A stretch of 64,000 nucleotides of DNA from Ancylomarina subtilis (GTDB lineage Bacteria > Bacteroidota > Bacteroidia > Bacteroidales > Marinifilaceae). The stretch is taken from assembly GCF_004217115.1 (NCBI RefSeq), contig NZ_SHKN01000001.1:2049781-2113780 (forward strand), in the 5' to 3' direction. Every line of letters starts with the position of its first letter. Position 1 is the stretch's first letter. This document shows positions 35,918-43,909 of this stretch, in pieces. The notes under the pieces were generated by a model, which saw only the letters and a list, made by a program, of their open reading frames with translations, was not told the DNA's origin and ran no database searches. Made by a program: the position numbers and the translations under genes.

Positions 35918-36700
35918 CTAATTCTTAGGGTAGTTTCTTTTTCGTGGTTTACGAATAATCAATATGAGGAAAACAACGAGTCCAAGACTCAAAATTAAAG
36001 TTCCACCCAAACGGGTTACATTTAGGACATAAGCTTTCCCAACAGGATCGTAGGAATAACAAAACTGAAGAATTTTATTCATTGTCGGGGCGGAATGCCC
36101 TTTAGATGCCTCGATCAAGGCCAATTTAAATTCAAAAGGTAAAAAATAGGTTCCGTTTAAGTATCGGGTAATTTTTCCATTCGGACTTAAAACAATAACT
36201 GCTGCGGCATGTGTAAAATCTGTCCCTGCTTTAATGTATTTAAAGCCAAGCGCTTCAGTCACTTTCGCTATATTCGCACTATCTGAGGTGAAAAATCGCC
36301 AGCCATCCTCTGTATTCTGATTCGTAATCAAACTCTGGTAATTCTTTTTCTTTTTGATAGCCAGATCAATTTTCTCACGTGGATCAAATCCAATTGTGAA
36401 CACCTGGTAATCCTCTCCCAGTTTCATATCCAACTTTTGAATCACATCAGCAATACCATCCATCAAAGGGGTACAAATTCCCGGACATCTGAAATAAACA
36501 AAAATCAAAGCCGTCGGTTTATCAATCTGATCCTTTAAATTGACCATCTCTCCATTCTCGTTCATCAACTGAATATCAGATGGAACAAATTCATCAAGAT
36601 GCTCTATAATTCCAACTTCTACTTTCTTCTCAACATCCTGACCAAACAAAATCTGCAAGTGTAGAAAACAGGCAAAAAATAACAAAAGTGATAATTTCAT
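35918..36700 (-). CDS. SCO1/SenC copper chaperone for CuA assembly
   Basis: Exported thioredoxin-fold copper carrier that loads the CuA site of CoxB. The metal ligands C72 and C76 (RCPGICTP) and H164 (DFTHAAA) are present. There is a signal peptide (about 1-20), and, unusually, a C-terminal transmembrane helix (about 226-250). First gene of the cox operon. A consensus Shine-Dalgarno, rare in this phylum, lies 7 bases before the ATG. Confidence 0.93.
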   Translation of the reverse strand: MKLSLLLFFACFLHLQILFGQDVEKKVEVGIIEHLDEFVPSDIQLMNENGEMVNLKDQIDKPTALIFVYFRCPGICTPLMDGIADVIQKLDMKLGEDYQVFTIGFDPREKIDLAIKKKKNYQSLITNQNTEDGWRFFTSDSANIAKVTEALGFKYIKAGTDFTHAAAVIVLSPNGKITRYLNGTYFLPFEFKLALIEASKGHSAPTMNKILQFCYSYDPVGKAYVLNVTRLGGTLILSLGLVVFLILIIRKPRKRNYPKN

Positions 36701-36707
36701 TTGAACT

Positions 36708-36714
36708 CCTCCTT
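36708..36714 (-). promoter_or_regulatory. Consensus Shine-Dalgarno for the SCO gene
   Basis: The minus strand reads AAGGAGG, full complement to the 16S 3' end, with a 7-base spacer to the ATG at 36700. Most other genes in this window have no such site. Confidence 0.75.
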
Positions 36715-37029
36715 GTATTAATACGATGAGATAATTGAATTAAAACTTGATTACCTTTAAATATAATAAATAATACTTGCAGCTGAAAAATAAATCACAA
36801 CTACTTCTGAAACAAGACATAAAATAACATCAAAACCTATAATACATGCCTGTTTGAAATTCAAATTAAATTGATTATTATTTGCAATAATTTGCGGTAT
36901 TATACCCTGTAAAGAATTTGAAAGATATAATCCAAACAATGAAAATATCAAAACCTTTATGGCAGCTATTTAAAGCACATTGGTATCAGAGAAAATCAAC
37001 TTATTTTTAGAAATAAAACGCAATCTACA
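36715..37029. other. Divergent intergenic region, cox operon and cytochrome gene
   Basis: About 315 AT-rich bases that must hold the promoters of the leftward SCO-cox operon and of the rightward cytochrome c gene. I found no exact -33/-7 pair. A 23-codon ORF (36939-37010) just before the cytochrome gene is not supported by any feature other than its position. Confidence 0.4.
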
Positions 37030-37461
37030 ATGACAAAACTCAGATTCATATTTATTATCCTTTCGGTATTTTCAGTTTTTTCGTGCACCAATACTGAGAA
37101 AAAATCAATCACTACCAATAAGACAATCTCAAAGCAGGAAATGGAACTGGGAGGGCAAATATTCAGGGCCAAATGTATGAACTGTCACAAAATAAACGGA
37201 GAAGGCCTGAAACGCACCTATCCCCCTCTAGCCAAGTCCGATTATTTGAAAAACAATATTGAAGATGCAGTTCGAATGGTTAAATTTGGGAGTAGTGAGA
37301 AAATAAAAGTCAATGGTGTGACATACCAATCGTATATGCCCGAGTCGGGACTCAGCGATGAGGATTTAAGACTGGTTTTTAATTACATCCTAAATTCATG
37401 GGGCAACGAATATGGCAACCTGGATCTCGAAACAATAAAAGCAATCAAAAAGAAAAGATAG
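37030..37461 (+). CDS. Monoheme cytochrome c lipoprotein
   Basis: A 143-residue lipoprotein (lipobox FSC, Cys19) with one CMNCH heme site at C49. YMPE (about 108-111) offers the Met axial ligand. The segment PPLAKSDYL followed by a YMPESGLSDEDL block is like the cytochrome domains fused to some Cu nitrite reductases and oxidases. It lies between the caa3 and cbb3 gene clusters and could be the mobile or tethered carrier between a quinol oxidase complex and an oxidase. That role is inference. Confidence 0.85.
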   Translation: MTKLRFIFIILSVFSVFSCTNTEKKSITTNKTISKQEMELGGQIFRAKCMNCHKINGEGLKRTYPPLAKSDYLKNNIEDAVRMVKFGSSEKIKVNGVTYQSYMPESGLSDEDLRLVFNYILNSWGNEYGNLDLETIKAIKKKR

Positions 37462-37519
37462 AAAACAGTTTTGCAACTCTAATCTATCTTATGGTATTGA
37501 CTAACTATAAAAATCGCGA

Positions 37520-37783
37520 TCAGGTCTGAATCACACTTGGTTTAAACAATTCATGATTTTTGCGTATTTGTTTAACCGATAGAATCTGAAATGTTTCTTC
37601 TCCTGTAATTTCACTTATTTTACGCACTGCCCGTTTACTCGATTTGTAGTGTTTCGGGAAATGACAGCTTTTGTATTTTTTTCCACTATTACAATAACAC
37701 TTCTCATTACGTTCAATTTTCACATAATAAAAATTTTCAGTATCAGAACGAAACAGGCTAAGGACGGCATCTAGAAAGTTCAT
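37520..37783 (-). CDS. SEC-C motif protein
   Basis: An 87-residue basic protein. The core CYCNSGKKYKSCH (residues about 29-41) is a SEC-C zinc motif (CxC...CH), like that at the end of SecA. The rest has no recognised domain. It is separated from the cbb3 operon by a terminator, so the neighbourhood is probably not functional. Its role is unknown. Confidence 0.75.
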   Translation of the reverse strand: MNFLDAVLSLFRSDTENFYYVKIERNEKCYCNSGKKYKSCHFPKHYKSSKRAVRKISEITGEETFQILSVKQIRKNHELFKPSVIQT

Positions 37784-37848
37784 AATATTTAGGTTTATTT
37801 GGGTTAATTCATTTCTTTAAATTAAGAGTAATCTTTAACAAAATCAAA

Positions 37849-37896
37849 TAAAAAAAATGAGTCAAAACGGATTCTCCATTTTGACTCATTTTTTAT
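37849..37896 (-). terminator. Intrinsic terminator after the cbb3 gene cluster
   Basis: A 14-bp perfect stem (37854-37867 / 37879-37892) with an 11-base loop and, on the minus strand, a T tract. It ends the leftward ccoI...safE transcript. Confidence 0.9.
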
Positions 37897-37912
37897 TTAT
37901 CTCAACTTTAGA

Positions 37913-38638
37913 CTAATGACAACAGGATGGCACAGTCTCTTCCGCTTGTTCAACAGGAATTGTCATGGCTTTCTCCGGTGGACTTAAATAAGGAATCCCC
38001 AAGCTCAGTCCTCGAAGGATAAATAGAATACCTATAAATACAATGGCATATGGAATGACACGTGTCAGCTTTTTACGAAGCTCCACAGTAATCAAATTGC
38101 CAATTAATGATACAGCTAATAACATAGGAATGGTACCCAAGCCAAAAACAAACATAAATAAACTCCCACTATAAAATGAACCTGTAGCAATGGCACCCGC
38201 AATTGCAAAATAAACCAAACCACAAGGCAGCAGACCATTCAACAAACCAATCAGAAACAAAGAAAAATGACTGCTTTGTGTGAATAATTTTCTTAAACCA
38301 ACTTTAACTTTGCCTACGAATCCAAATACGGATTTTTCAGTGTCGAATCTGTTTTTATACAGATTAGGTGCCAAAACAGATACAATCATGATAGCTCCCA
38401 TAATAATGGATACCCATTGCTGAAAACCACTCATCACAAGTCCCTGTCCCAACAGACCAAAAACAGCTCCCATAAGGGCATAGGTAACGGCCCGACCAAG
38501 ATTATAAATAAGTCCGCCTAATATTCGAATGAACCACGAATCCGTTTTCAATGGTATAGCCAAAGCAATAGGACCACACATCCCCACACAATGAAAACTA
38601 CCCAAAAGACCAAGAGTCAGTGCTGATAAATAAATCAT
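37913..38638 (-). CDS. Sulfite exporter TauE/SafE-like protein, cbb3-linked
   Basis: A 241-residue membrane protein with about six helices. The N-terminal SFHCVGMCGPIALAIP and the mid GLLPCGLVYFAIAGA motif belong to the SafE/DsbD-like family that is often encoded with cbb3 oxidase genes. It ends with SCCH, a possible copper or thiol site. Last gene of the cco cluster. A part in copper delivery or cytochrome maturation is likely by context, not shown. Confidence 0.85.
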   Translation of the reverse strand: MIYLSALTLGLLGSFHCVGMCGPIALAIPLKTDSWFIRILGGLIYNLGRAVTYALMGAVFGLLGQGLVMSGFQQWVSIIMGAIMIVSVLAPNLYKNRFDTEKSVFGFVGKVKVGLRKLFTQSSHFSLFLIGLLNGLLPCGLVYFAIAGAIATGSFYSGSLFMFVFGLGTIPMLLAVSLIGNLITVELRKKLTRVIPYAIVFIGILFILRGLSLGIPYLSPPEKAMTIPVEQAEETVPSCCH

Positions 38639-38671
38639 CTTATTATATTTTATAATTCATTGAGTCTAATA

Positions 38672-39118
38672 TTACTTTGAAAGATAAATTGCTTCTTCCT
38701 GATAATACGCTTTATTCTGATGTGTCCAATCGATCTTCACCGCGTATCGCCCCTTAATCAATCTATCTGCATTAAATTCCTGAAGACCTGAAGCATCTAA
38801 ATTAATGTCTGAACGCAAATCATGATCTGAATTTGATGGCCGATAAAAGATAACACTACCCATCACATCTGTTCTCATATTCTCAGGAAACTGAACTTTT
38901 ATCATGCCCGCATTCTGAGAAATGACAACTTTGTCTTTCAAAGCCTGTGCATTTTTTATCTTATCAATCTGAGCCTGATATTTCATTTCCTGAGGATAAT
39001 AATCCTTAGAAACCAAATTGATATCCTGGGTGGTACTGAAACCAACAAAACACAAAATACCAATCACATATACCGAAATAAACATAGCAAGTTTACTTCC
39101 CCAACTTAATTTTTTCAT
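38672..39118 (-). CDS. ccoH: FixH/CcoH family assembly protein
   Basis: A 148-residue protein with one N-terminal helix (about 8-27) and an exported beta-rich domain ending in a FixH-like RYAVKIDWTHQNKAYYQEE segment. CcoH/FixH is needed for cbb3 oxidase assembly and stability. It lies 18 bp after ccoG and 33 bp before the SafE-like gene. Confidence 0.88.
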   Translation of the reverse strand: MKKLSWGSKLAMFISVYVIGILCFVGFSTTQDINLVSKDYYPQEMKYQAQIDKIKNAQALKDKVVISQNAGMIKVQFPENMRTDVMGSVIFYRPSNSDHDLRSDINLDASGLQEFNADRLIKGRYAVKIDWTHQNKAYYQEEAIYLSK

Positions 39119-39136
39119 ATCGTAAATTCTAGAATA

Positions 39137-40534
39137 CTAATTAGGCCCCACAAAAGTTAGATCTACTTTTTCTATAAGTCTATCTTTTGCATAAACGCCA
39201 ACTTGTATATGTGTCTTATCTGTTAATACAGATTTTTTGGGAAACTTAGCAAAGAATGTGCCTTCATGTATTGAACTTGCAGCTGCATTGAATGTTTCTC
39301 CAATAATCTGAATCTCTCCTTCCCCACCAAGAATCTTAAACTCGACAGGTAAATCTTCAGTTGTTTTATTCACAATTTTAAAACTGTACATATTGCTAAT
39401 AATTCCTTCTGAGGGTTCCTGATACATCAGACCAGGTGTGCGTAGGATAATCGCTTCCAGATCGCTCCTTGAAGCAAACAAACCCACCACAACACAAAGC
39501 AAAACAGCAAGTACACTGGTGTAAGCAATCTTTCTGGCCGGCCATTTTTTCTTAATCCCTTCCGCAATATTTTTCTCTGAATCGAAACGAATCAAGCCCT
39601 TAGGCTTCCCTTGCCAAGCCATTACAGAATTACAGGCATCAATACAGGCTGTACAATTGATACATTCAAGCTGTGTCCCGTCACGAACATCAATTCCGGT
39701 TGGACACACATCAACACAATCATAACAGTCGATACAATCGCCCTTGTTCTCAGCTTCTCTATCCTCTCCAGCCTCCAGTGGAGCTCTCTCCTCACCTCGT
39801 TTGTAATCATAGGCTACCACAATGGTATTTGAGTCCAGTAAGACACCTTGCAAACGGCCGTAAGGGCAAATCATTGCACAAACTTGTTCTCTCAGTCTTG
39901 AGAAAACGAGATACATCACTGTAGAAAAAAACAATAAGGCAATAAATAGAATAGAATTACTTGATGGTGTGTGCCATAAATCAATTACAAAATCAACACC
40001 TCGTATATATGATAAAAAGGTACTCGAAATGGCCAGACAAATCAGGTAAAACAAAGTATGCTTACTTGTTTTCTTTATGAATTTCTCAGGATTCATTGAC
40101 TGAGCATTCAACTTACGTTGTTGCTGAGGCGTTCCTTCGATCAAATACTCTATTCGACGAAAAATAAATTCCAGAAATACCGTTTGAGGACATGCCCAAC
40201 CACACCAAATTCGACCATAACTAACCGTAAAGAGAACAATGAAAACAAAAAGAGTAATCATCGAAAAAAGAAAGATATGGAAATCCTGGGGCCAAAAATG
40301 AACCCCCAAAAGTATAAACTTTCTCTCAATGACATTAAGCAAAATCAAAGGATCCCCATTCAGCTTAATAAACGGAGTTACAAAAAGAATAGTCAATAAG
40401 AAGTAACTAACTAAATTTCGATAATTATATAACTTCCCCTTTGGCTGTTTGGCATACACCCATTGTCTTTTCCCTTTCTTATTTAATGTTGCGAGTTGGT
40501 CTCGATACGTATTATCCGAATTCAAGTTGGGCAT
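39137..40534 (-). CDS. ccoG: Cytochrome c oxidase accessory protein CcoG
   Basis: A 465-residue membrane Fe-S protein that acts in copper insertion into cbb3 oxidase. The CGWACPQ motif (C111/C115) and C219/C223 lie in the membrane region. Two ferredoxin motifs follow (C267/270/273/277 and C291/294/297/301). The last ~120 residues are an Ig-like FixG C-terminal domain. It follows ccoP by 17 bp. Confidence 0.95.
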   Translation of the reverse strand: MPNLNSDNTYRDQLATLNKKGKRQWVYAKQPKGKLYNYRNLVSYFLLTILFVTPFIKLNGDPLILLNVIERKFILLGVHFWPQDFHIFLFSMITLFVFIVLFTVSYGRIWCGWACPQTVFLEFIFRRIEYLIEGTPQQQRKLNAQSMNPEKFIKKTSKHTLFYLICLAISSTFLSYIRGVDFVIDLWHTPSSNSILFIALLFFSTVMYLVFSRLREQVCAMICPYGRLQGVLLDSNTIVVAYDYKRGEERAPLEAGEDREAENKGDCIDCYDCVDVCPTGIDVRDGTQLECINCTACIDACNSVMAWQGKPKGLIRFDSEKNIAEGIKKKWPARKIAYTSVLAVLLCVVVGLFASRSDLEAIILRTPGLMYQEPSEGIISNMYSFKIVNKTTEDLPVEFKILGGEGEIQIIGETFNAAASSIHEGTFFAKFPKKSVLTDKTHIQVGVYAKDRLIEKVDLTFVGPN

Positions 40535-40551
40535 TTCGCTTTTTTTATCTT

Positions 40552-41127
40552 TTATTTTTCTTGTTTGTACAATTCACCTTGAGCTGCTTTTGCATTGGGA
40601 GGATTGGTGCCATGCAAACTCATCACATAACTTGACACCTGCAACATCTGCTCAGGAGACAATTGATTCTGCCAGGCTAACATCCCCTTTAAAGGTTTCC
40701 CTTCTTTAATTATCTTATAGATATCTTCAAGGCTACCACCATTCAACCAGTAATCGTCTGTTAAGTTTGGTCCAATAGCATTTCCCTCTCCCAGGGTAGC
40801 ATGACAAGCAACACAGTTTTTATCATATATCGCTTTACCAGCGGTAATATTCTTTGCATCCGTCATCAACACCAAGGAATTTTCATCAAATGTTGGTTTG
40901 GGTTTATTTGCTTCAGCTAAAGCCATCTCTTTATTATATTCAGCAATTTGAAGATCATCTCCAAAAACATGATAGCGGAACATATAAACGAAAGCAAATA
41001 TGATGGTTACATAAAACAAATAACGCCACCAGGTTGGCATCGGATTATTTAGTTCACGAATGCCATCGTAATCATGATCACTCATCAAGTGTTCATTTTC
41101 TTCAAGAAATTTATCATTTTTTTCCAT
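40552..41127 (-). CDS. ccoP: cbb3 oxidase subunit CcoP, single heme form
   Basis: A 191-residue subunit with one helix (about 33-53) and a C-terminal cytochrome c domain, heme site CVACH (105-109). Proteobacterial CcoP has two heme motifs; only one is present here. The N-terminal NPMPTWWRYLFYVTIIFAFVY block is the standard CcoP anchor. It would carry electrons to the CcoO heme. Confidence 0.92.
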   Translation of the reverse strand: MEKNDKFLEENEHLMSDHDYDGIRELNNPMPTWWRYLFYVTIIFAFVYMFRYHVFGDDLQIAEYNKEMALAEANKPKPTFDENSLVLMTDAKNITAGKAIYDKNCVACHATLGEGNAIGPNLTDDYWLNGGSLEDIYKIIKEGKPLKGMLAWQNQLSPEQMLQVSSYVMSLHGTNPPNAKAAQGELYKQEK

Positions 41128-41189
41128 TACAGAAGATTTTTATAATGTCTTAAATCGTTTTAGATATTGAATTACAAAGCAACAATTCA

Positions 41190-41396
41190 TCAGATATTGG
41201 TACCTGACTGATCCGAAGAATTGATTCCGTCATCATCAAGAGCATAACTTTTCATATCATTGAAAAAGTTTTTATTACTCTTTTTGAAAGTCCACCAAAT
41301 CATTCCTATGAAAAAGGTAAAGAAAATAATTAGCGAGATGCTGGGATAAAGACCAACATCTGAAATGCTTTGTAAATAATGGCTGACTAGTTTCAT
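41190..41396 (-). CDS. ccoQ: CcoQ-like small cbb3 subunit
   Basis: A 68-residue protein with one central helix (about 20-36) followed by WWTFKKSNKNFFNDMKSYALDDD, typical of CcoQ. It lies between ccoNO and ccoP, 62 bp before ccoP and 74 bp after ccoNO. Identification rests on position and topology. Confidence 0.8.
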   Translation of the reverse strand: MKLVSHYLQSISDVGLYPSISLIIFFTFFIGMIWWTFKKSNKNFFNDMKSYALDDDGINSSDQSGTNI

Positions 41397-41470
41397 AACT
41401 ATAAAATTTAAAGGATAAAGGGTAAAGTAATATGTATCGACTTTCCCCTTTTTTCCTTATTTGCTTGATT

Positions 41471-43615
41471 TTATTTTTTCACTGAAATATCACGACCCAA
41501 ACGCTGTAGGTATGCAATCACAGCAATAATTTCTTTCTCACTTGCAACTTCAACGCCATTTTTCTTCAGGTCAGCTGCAATCTCTTCGGCCTGCTTTTTC
41601 ATATCTTCATGAGCAACAACATCATAATTGGCAGGATAAGGCGCCTTATCATATGGCACTCCCAACTTAATCATCGCACGAATTTTAGCCGACGTATTCG
41701 AAGTATCCAAATCATCCTTAATCAACCAAGGATAGGCTGGCATAATCGATTGGGCATTCATCTTTTGCGGATCGAGCAAATGATTATAATGCCATACATT
41801 CGTCTTATACATTTTTCCACCAGGAACACCTTCACGAGCCAAATCCGGTCCCGTACGTTTCGATCCCCAAAGGTGTGGATGATTGTAAACCAATTCACCA
41901 GCTTTCGAATATTCTCCATATCGTTCGGTTTCCGATCTAAATGGACGAATCATTTGCGTATGACAGGTATTACATCCCTCACGGATATAAATATCACGCC
42001 CTTCCAATTCAAGAGGTGTGTAAGGTTTCACACTTTCGATAGTTGGGATATTCGATTTCACCAAATAGGTTGGGATAATCTCAAAAGCACCCCCAATAAG
42101 TATAGCTACAGTAGCCAAAACCATAAATTGAACAGGTCGACGCTCCAACCAACGATGCAATCCTTCGCCTCGAGCACGTTTTGAAGAAGTCACAAGAGCT
42201 GGTGCTGAAGCCTCTTCGTTATCAGCACATTTACCCGATGCCGCAGTTTTCAATAGATTATAAACCATCAGGAATAAACCTGCGAAATAAAGAAGTCCTC
42301 CCAGAATTCTAACGTGATACATGGGTAATATCTGGGTAATCGTTTCTAGAAAGTTTGGATAAGCTAGCAAACCATCCGGTGTAAATTCTTTCCACATCAG
42401 AGTTTGAACGATAGCGCCCCAGTACAAAGGCAAAGCGTAGAAAATAATTCCTAAAGTTCCAATCCAAAAGTGAGCATTTGCTAATTTCTCAGAATACAAC
42501 TTGGTTTTCCACATTTTTGGGAAAAGGTAATACAACATACCAAAGGTTAAGAAACCATTCCATCCTAGAGCTCCAATATGAACATGAGCAATATTCCAAT
42601 CCGTATAGTGGGTTAATGAATTCACCCATTTCAAAGACATCATTGGGCCTTCGAATGTAGACATACCATAAGCGGTTACCGCAACAACCATAAATTTTAA
42701 AGTGGCATTATCGCGAACCTTATCCCAGGCTCCTCTCAATGTCAATAATCCGTTAAACATACCACCCCACGATGGTGCAATCAGCATGACAGAAAAGACA
42801 ACACCCAACGACTGTGCCCAATCAGGAAGAGCCGTATAAAGCAAGTGGTGAGGGCCAGCCCAGATATATAAGAAAACCAATGCCCAAAAGTGAATAATAG
42901 ATAATCGATACGAATAAACCGGACGATTAGCCGCCTTAGGCAAAAAGTAATACATCAATCCCAAATAGGGTGTTGTTAGGAAAAACGCAACAGCATTATG
43001 ACCGTACCACCACTGAACCAAGGCATCCTGAACTCCAGCATAAACCGGATAAGAATGCAACCAGCTATATGGAATCTCAATAGAGTTACCAATGTGAAGT
43101 ACAGCAACAGTTACGAAGGTTGCAATATAAAACCATATGGAAACATAAAGATGATCGGCTCTGCGTCGCAGAATGGTTCCGAACATATTCCAGCCAAAAA
43201 CAACCCAAATAATTGTAATCGCAATATCGATAGGCCACTCCAATTCGGCATATTCTTTACTGGTTGTGATACCAAGTACAAAAGTTATAGCAGCTGATAC
43301 GATAATGGCCTGCCAGCCCCAGAAATGGACCCAACTCAACTTATCGCTAAACATACGAGCCTTTAACAGACGCTGAAGCGAATAATAAACTGCAGCAAAT
43401 ATTCCATTACCTACAAAGGCAAAAATCACTGCATTGGTATGAATGGGTCTGATTCGCCCAAAAGTTGTGTAAGCCAACTTGAAGTTGAAAATGGGGAACG
43501 CTAATTGTAAAGCAGCCAAAAGACCGACCAACATCCCGACCACACCCCACAATATTGTGGCGTAAGCAAAATATTTGACGATTTTGTTATCGTACGAAAA
43601 ATGTTGTGTTTCCAT
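41471..43615 (-). CDS. ccoNO: cbb3 oxidase, fused CcoN-CcoO
   Basis: Catalytic subunit of a C-type heme-copper oxidase fused to its monoheme cytochrome. The CcoN part (1-455) holds H59 (PIHT), CuB-type H206, HH256-257 and HVH 344-346. A linker (about 460-490) and helix (about 495-520) join it to CcoO, with heme site CNTCH (548-552). The fusion is usual in Bacteroidota. High O2 affinity is expected from the family, which fits low-oxygen life. Confidence 0.96.
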   Translation of the reverse strand: METQHFSYDNKIVKYFAYATILWGVVGMLVGLLAALQLAFPIFNFKLAYTTFGRIRPIHTNAVIFAFVGNGIFAAVYYSLQRLLKARMFSDKLSWVHFWGWQAIIVSAAITFVLGITTSKEYAELEWPIDIAITIIWVVFGWNMFGTILRRRADHLYVSIWFYIATFVTVAVLHIGNSIEIPYSWLHSYPVYAGVQDALVQWWYGHNAVAFFLTTPYLGLMYYFLPKAANRPVYSYRLSIIHFWALVFLYIWAGPHHLLYTALPDWAQSLGVVFSVMLIAPSWGGMFNGLLTLRGAWDKVRDNATLKFMVVAVTAYGMSTFEGPMMSLKWVNSLTHYTDWNIAHVHIGALGWNGFLTFGMLYYLFPKMWKTKLYSEKLANAHFWIGTLGIIFYALPLYWGAIVQTLMWKEFTPDGLLAYPNFLETITQILPMYHVRILGGLLYFAGLFLMVYNLLKTAASGKCADNEEASAPALVTSSKRARGEGLHRWLERRPVQFMVLATVAILIGGAFEIIPTYLVKSNIPTIESVKPYTPLELEGRDIYIREGCNTCHTQMIRPFRSETERYGEYSKAGELVYNHPHLWGSKRTGPDLAREGVPGGKMYKTNVWHYNHLLDPQKMNAQSIMPAYPWLIKDDLDTSNTSAKIRAMIKLGVPYDKAPYPANYDVVAHEDMKKQAEEIAADLKKNGVEVASEKEIIAVIAYLQRLGRDISVKK

Positions 43616-43654
43616 GTATGTTATAGCTTAATAAATTTACGAATGAATTCTATT

Positions 43655-43909
43655 TTAGTCTTCTGAAGATTTTGATTCTGTTTCAGTCTCTTCTGTATTT
43701 TTGGTTTTTATTTTTTCTTGATCTTTAAGTTCTTCATCATCGAATAATATCCGAACCGAAGGCGAATAGTGATCATCATATTGTCCCTTCTTTACTGCCC
43801 ACAAAAAGCCTATCAGGAAGCCTCCTGCAACAACCATACTCACCGCTATTAAAACAAATATTACACTCAAATTTTTATTTTTTAACTCTATATAATTAAA
43901 CAGTCTCAA
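43655..43909 (-). CDS. ccoS: cbb3 oxidase assembly protein CcoS
   Basis: An 84-residue membrane protein. A helix (about 15-36) is followed by GFLWAVKKGQYDD, the CcoS signature (FlWAv..GQyDD), and a charged Lys/Glu tail. CcoS is required for cofactor insertion into cbb3. Its start overlaps the ccoI stop by 14 bp, which suggests coupling. Confidence 0.92.
   Translation of the reverse strand: MRLFNYIELKNKNLSVIFVLIAVSMVVAGGFLIGFLWAVKKGQYDDHYSPSVRILFDDEELKDQEKIKTKNTEETETESKSSED

Noticed and set aside
36757-36951. 64-codon minus-strand ORF upstream of the cox operon
   Set aside because: Starts with TTG and lies in an AT-rich divergent promoter region; the hydrophobic composition follows from low GC.
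36939-37010. 23-codon plus-strand ORF just before the cytochrome c lipoprotein
   Set aside because: Short and without supporting features; a leader peptide is possible but not supported.
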